Shown here: in pieces, positions 17,368 to 25,544 of the stretch | How the letters are laid out: each line of letters opens with the position of its first letter | Position numbering within the stretch: the stretch's first letter is position 1 | From: Streptosporangium album | Lineage (GTDB): Bacteria; Actinomycetota; Actinomycetes; Streptosporangiales; Streptosporangiaceae | Length of the DNA stretch: 64,000 nucleotides | Assembly: GCF_014203795.1 (NCBI RefSeq) | Contig: NZ_JACHJU010000003.1 | Coordinates: 806,001-870,000 of the forward strand | Reading direction: 5' to 3' | Program-made: the position numbers and the translations under genes | The notes under the pieces: generated by a model | Database searches by the model: none | What the model was told of the DNA's origin: nothing | What the model saw: the letters and a program-made list of their open reading frames with translations, nothing else

Positions 17368-17529
17368 GCTCGGGCGTTCGGGTGCGCGCGGACGGTGTTC
17401 AACGACGGGCTTGCGCACACGCCAAGACGCCCGCGAACAGGGCTTGCCGTACATCTCCGACGGCGGGCTGTCCAAAGCCGCACGTGCGGCAGGCGGGAAT
17501 CTCCGTCCTTTAGGCGGAGTGGATGTCAA
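17368..17529 (+). mobile_element. IS200/IS605-group remnant: tnpB N-terminal scrap plus right end
   Basis: RAFGCARTVFNDGL and, in the next frame, AREQGLPYISDGGLSKA are the conserved N-terminal start of TnpB/OrfB proteins; only about 40 codons survive, with one frameshift. At 17501-17519 a CTCCG hairpin (loop TCCTTTAGG) is followed by GGATGTCAA, the classic right end of such elements. Most of tnpB has been lost between these parts. The end abuts and supplies the stop codon of the YchJ-like gene. Any right-end RNA would be residual. Confidence 0.7.
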
Positions 17530-17945
17530 AGTGCTTCCACATACCCCCAGCTGCCCGCATGACGGGCGAAGCGGCTGTGCTCGTCCAGCTGCCCGGCGTT
17601 CCCATGGTCGAGATAGTGGGCGCGGAAGCGCACGGTTCCCTCGGTGTGGAAAGCACTACCGCCGGTCGTCTCGAGGACCTCCAGGCGCACCCACCGCAGC
17701 GACCTGTCGAGGTCGACGCGCGGCGGGCGCGTCGCCGGATGCCAGGTGCGGAGGAGATAGCCGTCGTCGCCGATGCTGAAGGCGCTGAACCGTGAGCGCA
17801 TGAGCAGCTCCGCGGTGGACGCGGCGGTCTCTCCCCGGTGCAGCCGCCCGCAGCAGTCCCGGTAGGACGCGGGCAGCCCGCACGGGCACGGAGCGGCGTC
17901 GACAGCGGCAGGAAGGCTTCGAGAACGTGCGTTACGTCGGGGCAC
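17526..17945 (-). CDS. YchJ family SEC-C zinc-binding protein
   Basis: About 139 residues from a GTG at 17945; the start is uncertain because its GGGAG is too close, and the frame is open to 18029. It has the N-terminal zinc motif CPCGLPASYRDCCGRLH, then ELLMRSRFSAFSIGD, TWHPATRP and TVRFRAHYL, all hallmarks of the YchJ/SEC-C family with an NTF2-like fold. The function is unknown; SEC-C motifs bind zinc and often protein partners. The C-terminus ends YVEAL at a stop lying inside the right end of an IS605-type remnant, so a few native residues may have been replaced. Confidence 0.82.
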   Translation of the reverse strand: MPRRNARSRSLPAAVDAAPCPCGLPASYRDCCGRLHRGETAASTAELLMRSRFSAFSIGDDGYLLRTWHPATRPPRVDLDRSLRWVRLEVLETTGGSAFHTEGTVRFRAHYLDHGNAGQLDEHSRFARHAGSWGYVEAL

Positions 17946-18067
17946 CTCCCCATTGTGCCTGGTGACGAGAACCGGACCCGAACGACGGCCCCACGCGCGG
18001 TGCCTGACGCACCGCCCCCATCTCCCCACACGGCGCGGCCCGGCTGCGCCGCACCACTGAATCGCGG

Positions 18068-18643
18068 CTACCGGACCCCGGACGGTGTCGGCCGGCGTCC
18101 GAGGAATGCCACGAGCCGGTCCACAGCCGATGCGTGCTCATCGACCGGAACGATCTCGCCGAAGGGTAGCTTCTCGCCCCGATACTCCGGCGGGAGGGTG
18201 GCTTCCGCCCGAGCCAGAGTTTCCGCCGCCTCCTGCTCGGTGAAGGGAATCGGCTGCCCGGTGGCGACCGCCAGATCCCAGCCATGGGTCAGATACTCCA
18301 TGACTGTCATGTTGAACGCCTTTTCTCCGGGCATCTTGCCGCTCGTGACGGCGATCTGGCGATCGAGGCCGTACTTCTCCCACCCGGCAACGAGGCTAGC
18401 CGCGGTGGTCCGGAACTCGCGGGCCGGGTCGGCGCCACACACGTAGGTCGAGGCGTCGCCCTCGTAGGACCGGCCGTGACAGCCCGCCTCGAACACCAGG
18501 AGCCACCCGACGATGTGATTGAGCAGAGCCTGAACATCGTAGTCGTCACACGGCGTCGGGAGGCTGAGTTGGTCGGCGCCGACGCCCTCGATGACATCGC
18601 CGGTTTTGGACATAATTCCCGTAAGAAGATCGACTTCATGCAT
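18068..18643 (-). CDS. TIGR03086/DinB-fold metal-binding protein (mycothiol-dependent isomerase type)
   Basis: 191 residues. LPTPCDDYDVQALLNHIVGW and MEYLTHGWDLAVATG supply the three-histidine metal site pattern of the DinB/maleylpyruvate isomerase N-terminal fold, common in mycothiol-making actinobacteria. Members may use mycothiol as a cofactor; substrates are mostly unknown. It lies back to back with an AraC regulator gene (75-base gap), a common pairing in which the regulator controls the enzyme, but I see no clear operator. Confidence 0.82.
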   Translation of the reverse strand: MHEVDLLTGIMSKTGDVIEGVGADQLSLPTPCDDYDVQALLNHIVGWLLVFEAGCHGRSYEGDASTYVCGADPAREFRTTAASLVAGWEKYGLDRQIAVTSGKMPGEKAFNMTVMEYLTHGWDLAVATGQPIPFTEQEAAETLARAEATLPPEYRGEKLPFGEIVPVDEHASAVDRLVAFLGRRPTPSGVR

Positions 18644-18717
18644 GGCCTGAGTCTAGGAACGGCCCGCGGGCACGGTCTTGAAGAAAAACGACACCGCGAC
18701 TCCTTTATTGTGGTTCC

Positions 18718-19536
18718 GTGGCTCGCCCAACCGAGCGGGACACCCGCGGCATCGTCGACCCCCGCGCCGGGTTCGAACGCTTCACGCTGACCCGGCACGA
18801 GCCCTCGCCGGACCTGGCCTGGGCCGTGGATCGCTACTGGTCCGTGCGCTGGGACCTGCGAGACGGCGACTCATACGAGCAACGCGTGATCCTTCACCCC
18901 GCCGTACACCTGGTGTTCGAGGTCGGCGCCGCTACGGTCGAAGCCATTTCGCCACACGATTTCGCGCGACGGCTGGAGCGCCGCGGCCAGGCATTCGGCG
19001 TCAAATTCCGGCCAGCCGGTTTCCGGCCGTTCCTGGGTGGCGCGGTGTCGGCCATCGCCGGACGGCGATTCGTCGCATCGGTCGTGTTCGGCGCGGAGGT
19101 CGATGAGATTTCCCGCATCCTGGGCGTGACCGACGACGTGAACGCGCTAACAGACGTCGTCGAGACCTTCCTCCGCCGCCTCGACACGCAGCCGCTACCG
19201 ATGACCGCGACCATGAACGCCGTGGTCGACCTCATCGTCGCCGACAAGTCGCTGACTCGTGTCGGCGATCTCGCAAGGCGGCTGGGAATCAACCCGCGGA
19301 GGCTGCAGAGGCTCTTCGCCGACCATGTCGGGCTCGGCCCGAAGTGGGTCATCAACCGGTGCCGGATCCACGAGGCCGCAGACGTGGCGATCCGCGGGGC
19401 GTCCATCGACTGGGCGAGGTTGGCCGCCGAGCTCGGCTACAGCGACCAGTCTCACCTCGTCCGCGACTTCACCGCCACCGTGGGCACCTCTCCAGACCAA
19501 TACAACCGCCAAGCCGCCCGTCCTCGGTGGAGGTGA
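18718..19536 (+). CDS. AraC family transcriptional regulator
   Basis: 272 residues from the GTG at 18718. A TATTGT box (18706-18711) lies six bases upstream, again a leaderless arrangement. The N-terminal 150 residues form a DUF6597-like sensor region (LAWAVDRYWSVRWDL, VILHPAVHLVFE, FGVKFRPAGFRPFLG). The C-terminal part has two HTH motifs: SLTRVGDLARRLGINPRRLQ and DWARLAAELGYSDQSHLVRDF. It is divergent from the DinB-fold enzyme gene, its likely target. Codon use is slightly less GC-biased than in the flanks, which fits the patchwork nature of this zone. Confidence 0.9.
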   Translation: MARPTERDTRGIVDPRAGFERFTLTRHEPSPDLAWAVDRYWSVRWDLRDGDSYEQRVILHPAVHLVFEVGAATVEAISPHDFARRLERRGQAFGVKFRPAGFRPFLGGAVSAIAGRRFVASVVFGAEVDEISRILGVTDDVNALTDVVETFLRRLDTQPLPMTATMNAVVDLIVADKSLTRVGDLARRLGINPRRLQRLFADHVGLGPKWVINRCRIHEAADVAIRGASIDWARLAAELGYSDQSHLVRDFTATVGTSPDQYNRQAARPRWR

Positions 19537-19559
19537 CGCCTTCGGTCAGGGTCAGGCGG

Positions 19560-21215
19560 TCACGGACAGGGCTCCAGCTCTCCGAAGTCGGCCAGCGAGC
19601 CGTTGAACAGGAAGTCGGAGGTCTGCGTCATGGCGATCACGATCAGATTCCGCTCGGGGTGGTTGAACCACGAGGTGCCGTAGCCGCCGTCCCAGCCGTA
19701 GCGACCGGGAACGGACGAGATCTCGTCCGGCGCGGTGGCGACGGCCATGTCGTACCCCCAGCCGCGCCCGGCGCGCACGGGATCGTTCACCGCCATCTGT
19801 TCCGGTGTCAGGTGGTTGGTCGTCATCAGCTCGACCGAATTCTCCGACAGGAGCCGCGCACCCTCGTGGACCCCCTTGTTGAACAGCAGCCGGGAGAACG
19901 TCAGGTAGTCGTCGACGGTTGAGAGCAGACCTCCCGCGCCGGAGGGGAACACCGGCGGCCTGGTCCACTCGCTCGGGGCGGACAGCGTCTGCAACTCCAG
20001 CTTCCCGGTCTGGAAGTCCGTCATGTAGTAGTCCGGCAGCCGGCCGGTGTGTTCGGCGGGCAGCGAGAAACCCGTCTCCCTCATGCTCAGCGGCTCGAAG
20101 ACGCGGGTCCGGAGGAAGTCCTCAAGCGGCTGGCCGGAGGCGCGCGCGACCAGGACGCCCAGCACGAGCGAGGCGACGTTGTACTGCCATCTCTCGCCGG
20201 GCTGGTGCATCAGCGGCAGCGTCCCGAAACGCCTGATCCACTCGTCCGGGTCGTGAGGTGTGCGCGGGTCCGGCGGCCCGGTGACGAGCCCCAGCTCGTT
20301 GGCCGCGTTGACGACCGGGTACGGCGGGTCGAAGGTGGGCTCGAACAGGATGCCGTACCCCATGCGGAAGGTCAGCAGGTCCTCGACCGTGATCGGGCGG
20401 TCGGCGGGAACGGTGTCGTCGAGCGGGCCGTCGAGGCGCCTGAGCACCCTGCGGTCGGCCAGTTCGGGAAGCAGCCGGTCCACCGGTCCGTCCAGCTCCA
20501 GCCTGCCGTCCTCGGCCAGCATCATCGTCGCGTCCAGCGCGGTGACGCTCTCACCGAACCGGAAGGTCACCGCCAGATCCCGCAGGTGATACTTCAACGC
20601 CTCCACGATCTCCAGATCACAGAAGTCCAGCATCCGCTCCCGCCGCTCCACCACCGTCACCTTCGTGCCCAGCGCGGCGAACATCGAGGCGTACTCGATA
20701 CCGATGACCCCCGCCCCGACCACCACCATCGAGTCCGGCACATCCTGAAGGTGCAGGATGCCGTCCGAATCGATGATGGTGCGCTCATCGAACTCCACCG
20801 TCTCGGGACGGGCCGGCCGGGTGCCCGCCGCAATGATGATCTTCTCCGCGGTGACCTTCACCTCATGACCGCTCTCATCGACCACACCGACGGTGTGCGC
20901 GTCGACGAAATGCCCCAGGCCGTGCAGCAACGCCACGTGGTTGCGCGCCAGCTGGCTACGGATCACATCGACCTCACGGCCGATCACATGCTGCGTGCGG
21001 ATCCCCAGATCAGCCGCCGCGATCTCGTCCTTCGCCCGATAGCTCTGGCCGCAGAACACCTCTAAAGGAAATAGGTTCGAGACACCAACCTGGAGCTCCA
21101 GGAACGGGTGCACCCGCAGCCCAATCCACCCTCTATGCCGCTGAGCTGGCGACTCTTCCCCACGGCAGGGACACAGCAGACCAACACCGGTTCCAGGATC
21201 TGGAGCCTGAGCCAT
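19560..21215 (-). pseudogene. Chimeric frame: sthA middle segment fused to a headless serine hydrolase
   Basis: 551 codons are open in one frame. Residues 1-55 come from unrelated insert DNA. Residues 56-228 (GQSYRAKDEIAAADLG to FRFGESVTALD) are the middle of soluble pyridine nucleotide transhydrogenase, including the NAD-binding VVVGAGVIGIEYASMF. From about 229 (ATMMLAEDGRLELDGPVDRL) it is a class-C beta-lactamase-type serine hydrolase with the Tyr motif WQYNVASLVLG and GWDGGYGTSW, but without the SxxK nucleophile motif that normally precedes this point. Neither parent is complete and no ribosome site precedes the ATG, so I call it a fused pseudogene, though it could yield protein. Confidence 0.8.
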
Positions 21216-21708
21216 GATCGGCGAGGAGTTTCATTACAGGGTCAAGGGCCAAGGCCGCGTAGTTAAAGGCTTGGGAGCTGTGTCAACGGCGGCTCTCCGG
21301 CCGGTCGCAGCCAGCACCGCCGACACGCATGGTCATAGACGGGCACCGGTTGCCACCGGATAGCTGCGGTTGCTGTCGGACGGGTTCCCTCGACAGTGAC
21401 CGTTCCGTTCACCGGTGCGACATCGTTGCACCTCCTCCTGGGGATCATCCGGCCTACGTCGCGGGCGTCAAGGCCAAGCCGCTTCGCAGTCGGCATACCG
21501 AGCCTTGACCCCCAACCTCTTCGACCTCGGACTCTGGAGCGGAGGAATGCCGGAAGAATGGGGTTGAAGATCATGAGTTCGCTATCAGATTTGCTAACGC
21601 CGAGCTTGGACTCCAGTGGACAACACCCGGAGAAGCTGATCAGTTCAACAAGGATCGACTCACCCACCTCGGCGGTCCGAGGCAGAGCCTTTCTCGAAGA
21701 TCAGCAAG
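21216..21708. other. Left part of the insert, no recognised gene
   Basis: About 490 bases downstream of the WD40 gene with lower GC than average. A minus-strand frame (21263-21667) is open, but its codon use is irregular and I recognise no family. It may be the decayed left end of the element or remains of the tnpB region now missing from the right part. Confidence 0.35.
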
Positions 21709-23700
21709 TCAATGAGAAAGGTCCGTGAGGTCCCAGATTCGGATGCTGCCGTCGTTGCCGCCGGAGACCGCGATTGGTTTGCCTTTGAGCATGGTCACCG
21801 CGACCCCGCTGACGGCACCGTCGTGGCCGGAGAAGGGAGGCAGGAGCGGTTTCATCGTCTGCGGGTCCCACACGATCACCGTGCCGTCGTCCTGCCCGGT
21901 CACCAGCACCGTCCGGGATCCGACGCGCGTGACGGCCATGGCGGTGGAGCGGATGCTCAGAGCCTTGCCATACGGCTCGCCCGTCGTGGCGTCCCACAAG
22001 CGGATGCTGCCCCATTCAGGGGCATATCTGCGCAGGAAGAAGACGATGGTCTTACCGTCGACCTGCCCGATCGCCAGGGATTTGGCCTGGCCTCCGCTAG
22101 TGATCGGCTTGCCGATCGGTTGGCCGGTGGCCTGGTCCCATAGCTTTATCTGACGGCCGGAGGCGGTGGCGATGACCCGGCTGCCAACCGCGACGGCATC
22201 CACTCCCGTCGCGGTGACCTGGCGGAGAAGGTTTCCCGTCGACAGATCCCAGAGTTCGGCTTCGCCGTCCCGCGTTGCGCTGGCCACGACGGAGCCATCC
22301 GCCGAGAGCGGGGCAGGTCCGTTGTCGGATGCGACGAAGATCCCTGTCTTGTCCACCCGTTTGCCCGTCGCCGCATCGCGGGCCACCAGCCCATGCTCAA
22401 TATCCGCGTAGACGATGACCGGCTTGCCGTCCCGCGTGGCCGTGGTCATGGGCGCGTACTCGATACACGAGCAGGAGACGGGTGCACGGAATGGCTTGTG
22501 GGTGGCCAGATCCCACATGCGGATCGTGTTGTCCCTGCCTGCAGTCACGGCCATGGCCTTGCCCCGGACCTTGGTCACCGCGAGTGTTTCGACGCCCCCG
22601 CCGTAACCGAAGAACGGCTTGCCGAGTTGGCTGCCCGTGCGCAGGTCCCAGATCGTCAGAGTCCCGTCGGGATCGCCGATGACCAGGATCGGCGTGGTGC
22701 CGTACTTGCCCACCGCCGCTACGTAATCCAGGAGATCGTCGCTGTCCCAGCCTTGGCCGATGACTTTGCCGGTGGCTAGGTCGGCGACCCGCAGGGTGCT
22801 ATCCCCGCCCAAGATCGTGACCGTTCTTCCGTCGAGCTCGCTCAACTCGACGGGGAAGAACTCACCCTTGTGCTTCACCTCGGTGACAGCGCCAGTGGCC
22901 AGGTCCCAGCGTTCCATGCGGCCGTAGAAATCGCCGTCGGTACCGGTGACGACCGCGACGCCACCCTGGATGGCGATGCTGCTGATGTAATCAATCGATG
23001 TCACCTTGGCGGTGGCCAGAGCCTTGCCCGTCTTCAGGTCCCACGAACGGAGAACCTTATCCGCGTCCCCGGTGACGGCTATGGTCGTCCCGCCCAGTTG
23101 CCCGATCGCCCCGGCCCTGGGTTCGGCCTCATGCCCCTTCAGCGGGGCGCCGACCGCGGAGCCGGTGGTCAGGTTCCAGAGCTGGAGCTCGTCATACTCG
23201 CCTTCGGTCAGCGCGACATGCTGACCGTCGTGGGAGCCAACGGCCAGCAGATTGGTATCAAGGGTTTGGGGCATGATCGGTGGGGTCAACGGGCGGCGCG
23301 TGCCGAGGTCCCACGCGCGCAGGGTGCCACCGCTCACGACCGCGATGTCCTTGCCGTCCCAGTGGTGCAGCTCGACGTGGTACACGCCGCCCTGACCCGC
23401 GGGGATGGGCTCGCCGATGAGCTTGCGCGTGGCGGGATCCCAGACGCGAAGCAGGTCGTCGCTGCCACCCGTGACGATCACCGGCTTGCCGTTCACCGAA
23501 CCAACCGCCGGGGAGACAATCCCGTTGCTATGCCCGTACATGGCAGGCCCAAGCTGACGGCCGGGCACGGGCGCCGCATGCGCGGTGATCTCCGGGATCG
23601 CAGGGGACGATGGGGTGGGTGCGGTGCGAGGATCCGCGCTGCAAGCGCCGACAAGGGTGAGCAACCCAAGCGCAATCGTAAGCGCCTTGAACGATGCCAC
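21709..23700 (-). CDS. WD40-repeat lipoprotein
   Basis: 663 residues with a lipoprotein signal peptide: MASFKALTIALGLLTLVGAC, with Cys at about residue 20. The mature part consists of WD40-like repeats ending in forms such as LLRVWDPATRKLIGEP, TLRAWDLGTRRPL, TIRMWDLATHKPF and SIRIWDLTDL, enough for one large or two seven-bladed propellers. It would be anchored on the outer face of the membrane and act as a binding scaffold; no catalytic domain is fused. It is the only intact non-transposase gene in the sthA insert, so it was probably acquired with it. WD40 genes of this type often sit by kinases or peptidase genes, none of which is here. Confidence 0.88.
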   Translation of the reverse strand: MASFKALTIALGLLTLVGACSADPRTAPTPSSPAIPEITAHAAPVPGRQLGPAMYGHSNGIVSPAVGSVNGKPVIVTGGSDDLLRVWDPATRKLIGEPIPAGQGGVYHVELHHWDGKDIAVVSGGTLRAWDLGTRRPLTPPIMPQTLDTNLLAVGSHDGQHVALTEGEYDELQLWNLTTGSAVGAPLKGHEAEPRAGAIGQLGGTTIAVTGDADKVLRSWDLKTGKALATAKVTSIDYISSIAIQGGVAVVTGTDGDFYGRMERWDLATGAVTEVKHKGEFFPVELSELDGRTVTILGGDSTLRVADLATGKVIGQGWDSDDLLDYVAAVGKYGTTPILVIGDPDGTLTIWDLRTGSQLGKPFFGYGGGVETLAVTKVRGKAMAVTAGRDNTIRMWDLATHKPFRAPVSCSCIEYAPMTTATRDGKPVIVYADIEHGLVARDAATGKRVDKTGIFVASDNGPAPLSADGSVVASATRDGEAELWDLSTGNLLRQVTATGVDAVAVGSRVIATASGRQIKLWDQATGQPIGKPITSGGQAKSLAIGQVDGKTIVFFLRRYAPEWGSIRLWDATTGEPYGKALSIRSTAMAVTRVGSRTVLVTGQDDGTVIVWDPQTMKPLLPPFSGHDGAVSGVAVTMLKGKPIAVSGGNDGSIRIWDLTDLSH

Positions 23701-23787
23701 CCGAACCCTCCCCGCGATGGCATATCAACGCCTATGGCCATCTATCGGCCCATCTTCCCGTATAGCGACTAGATGATCAATGAGTCA

Positions 23788-24777
23788 TTGTCAGCAACCG
23801 GCGTTCACGCTGGGTGACAGCTGCTTGTGAGCTTGCTCCCGGTGGAAGAGGACGAGCGCCGCGGCGACGATACCGCCGATCTTCCAAGGGCACTTGCTGA
23901 CGTTCCGCAGTGCCTTGAACCGCATCTTGAGCTGGGCGTTCGCTCGTTCGGCGAGGGCTCGGAGCGCACCGTGGACCTTGTTGTACTGGATCTGATCGTC
24001 GGTGAGTGTGCCACCCCGAGACCTCTTGTACGGCAGGCGAAACCCCATACCCGCATCGACGTAGCCGAGGTCGGCCAACGTGATCAGCCCGTCCTCGGCG
24101 GCCTTGGCCAGCGGGTCGAGGAGGCCGTGCAGGCGGGCACAGGTGAGATCGTGTTCACGGCCGGGCCGTACCTCAGAAGTCCACAGCGGGTCGCCGCCGG
24201 GGCTGGACAGGACCTGAATGTTGCCGCCGTGCTGCTTGTGTTCTCCACTCCACCACAGGTCGGCGCCGTTCGGGCCCAGGGCGCGGCAGCGGTCGGTTTC
24301 GATCAGCGTGCCATCCAGATGCAGGTGGGTGTAGCCGGCGGCCTTCGCCGCCGTGAGCGCCTCCTGTAGCGTCGGCGCCTGGGCCTTCAATACGGTGACC
24401 CCTTCTTCGACGTACCGATCACAGGTCGCGTGCGAGATGGCGTTATCGGCGGCCGGCCGGGCGATCCGAGCGCCGTCCACCAGCCAGCGGATGATCAGAA
24501 CGGCCTGCTTGAACTCGCCCAGCGCCCGAGTGCCCGCGCGGGTGCGGCGCCGTACCCGCTCGGCGCGCAACAGCCCGGCCAGAAACAGCACAACCTCGCG
24601 CGGCATGTCCAACTCGGCTGTGTAGGTGATACTGGAGGTCACGTGAAGCCCTTGTGTGCGGTGCGGTGGATCCTTCGACAAGACCCACCCCTACCAGGGG
24701 CTTCACGCTTTTCTCTACTTGATCACTCCCACGCCCGCCGTGATCGGCTACACACGGTCATCGACCGTTGCTGACAA
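23788..24777 (-). mobile_element. IS5-family-like insertion sequence, about 990 bp
   Basis: Perfect 11-bp terminal inverted repeats TTGTCAGCAAC (23788-23798) and GTTGCTGACAA (24767-24777) flank a single transposase gene. GTC occurs just outside each end (23784-23786 and 24779-24781) if the element is taken one base longer on both sides, a possible 3-bp target duplication. The right end abuts a tnpB fragment. The intact gene and termini suggest a recent arrival. Confidence 0.8.
23791..24681 (-). CDS. IS5-family-like DDE transposase
   Basis: 296 residues. An N-terminal helix-turn-helix (residues 40-100: GEFKQAVLIIRWLVDGARIA, then NAISHATCDRYVEEGVTVLK) is followed by a DDE_Tnp_4-type nuclease with HLDGTLIETDR (first Asp), LADLGYVDAGMGF (second Asp) and ALAERANAQLKMRFKAL (Glu). 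The stop lies inside the left terminal repeat, as is usual for compact elements. The frame is intact, so the protein is probably functional. An ATG nearer LDMPREVVLFLAGLL is an alternative start. Confidence 0.88.
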   Translation of the reverse strand: MSKDPPHRTQGLHVTSSITYTAELDMPREVVLFLAGLLRAERVRRRTRAGTRALGEFKQAVLIIRWLVDGARIARPAADNAISHATCDRYVEEGVTVLKAQAPTLQEALTAAKAAGYTHLHLDGTLIETDRCRALGPNGADLWWSGEHKQHGGNIQVLSSPGGDPLWTSEVRPGREHDLTCARLHGLLDPLAKAAEDGLITLADLGYVDAGMGFRLPYKRSRGGTLTDDQIQYNKVHGALRALAERANAQLKMRFKALRNVSKCPWKIGGIVAAALVLFHREQAHKQLSPSVNAGC

Positions 24778-24780
24778 CGT

Positions 24781-25221
24781 CTCACCGAACTCGCCGACAC
24801 GTTCGCTGTGATCAAGGTGGAGAAACTCTCCATTCTCAACATGGTCAAATCCGCCAAGGGCACGATCGAAGCCCCGGGCAGGAACGTCGCCCAAAAGGCG
24901 GGGCTGAACCGGTCGATCAGCGGCGAGGCGTGGGGCCGGACCGTCACCCTGCTCGAATACAAGAGTGCCGACCGGGGCGGACAGGTCGTCAAGGTTCCCG
25001 CCCCGGGCACCTCACAGACGTGCCACCGATGCGGTCACCGTGATGCGGCCGGCCGCAACAGAACCGTGTTCGCTTGTACCGACCCCGCGTGCGGTTGGGT
25101 CGGCCATGCCGATACCAATGCCGCGATCAATATCAAGAACGCCGTCGGAATGCCGGTGTCAGGGCGTGGAGACCTCGGGGTTACCCGGTCGGTGAAGCGT
25201 CAACCCCCGCGCGCCGCTTAA
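24781..25221 (+). pseudogene. TnpB C-terminal fragment (IS605/IS607-type RNA-guided nuclease)
   Basis: About 146 codons beginning exactly where the IS5-like element ends. The translation FAVIKVEKLSILNMVKSAKG carries the RuvC-II Glu, PGRNVAQKAGLNRSI follows, then the zinc ribbon (CHRCGHRD and CTDPACGW) and RuvC-III Asp in HADTNAAINIKNA. RuvC-I and the whole N-terminal half are missing, and no matching piece lies on the other side of the IS5-like element, so the protein cannot be active. The element's right end follows directly, and a right-end (omega-type) RNA could still be transcribed. Confidence 0.85.
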
Positions 25222-25271
25222 CCGCGACGCGACGGGAGAGTCTCCGGCCTTCAGGCCGGGGAGGAGTTCAA
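25222..25271 (+). repeat. Right end of the tnpB element with hairpin
   Basis: CTCCGGCCT, a two-base loop and AGGCCGGGGAG form a hairpin at about 25242-25262, followed by GAGTTCAA at the boundary with sthA sequence. The layout matches the end at 17501-17529. In intact elements this segment is the scaffold of the guide RNA, and the flanking CCGTACATGCC would act as guide. Confidence 0.65.
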
Positions 25272-25478
25272 CCGTACATGCCGCGCTGGTTGAGGCCTGT
25301 CAGGTGGATGACGGCCTCACGCAGGGTCTTGGAGGGGATCGTGCCGGTGTTGATGCAGACGCCACCGATCATGTTACGGCGCTCGACCACCGCGACCCGT
25401 CGTTCGAGCTTCGCCGCGGCGATCGCGGCCTTCTGATCGCCCGGCCCGGAATCCAGGATGAGAACATCGAAGTCCCAC
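25272..25478 (-). pseudogene. sthA: sthA N-terminal fragment (soluble pyridine nucleotide transhydrogenase)
   Basis: The minus strand encodes WDFDVLILDSGPGDQKAA, RRVAVVERRNMIGG, VCINTGTIPSKTLREAV and GLNQRGMYG, the FAD-binding N-terminus and redox-site region (GGVCxNxGTxPSK form with one Cys) of SthA. It ends at the insert edge at 25272 and continues at 21051. No ATG or GTG is present in frame near the expected start, and the first dinucleotide-binding glycines read DSGPGD instead of GSGPGG, so the gene has also decayed by point mutation. The C-terminal dimerisation domain is nowhere in the window. Confidence 0.82.
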
Positions 25479-25544
25479 CTGGACCCCAGCGTGACTGCCA
25501 GGGGCTTCCTCAGCCAGGCCCATGACGATCCGCTGCAGGCCGGA

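Larger units (their letters stand above)
21052..25271. mobile_element. 4.2-kb insert that split the sthA gene
   Basis: sthA reads GLNQRGMYG up to 25272 and resumes GQSYRAKDE at 21051. Removing 21052-25271 restores the gene, with CCG at both edges (21049-21051 and 25272-25274; native sequence CTGGCCGTACATG) as a possible 3-bp target duplication or shared target. The insert contains a non-coding left part with a CCTGGAGCTCCAGG palindrome at 21089-21102, a WD40 lipoprotein, an IS5-like element, and a tnpB tail with right-end hairpin at the far edge. The right edge has an IS605-type end; the left edge has no end I recognise, so it may have been built in more than one event. Confidence 0.7.
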
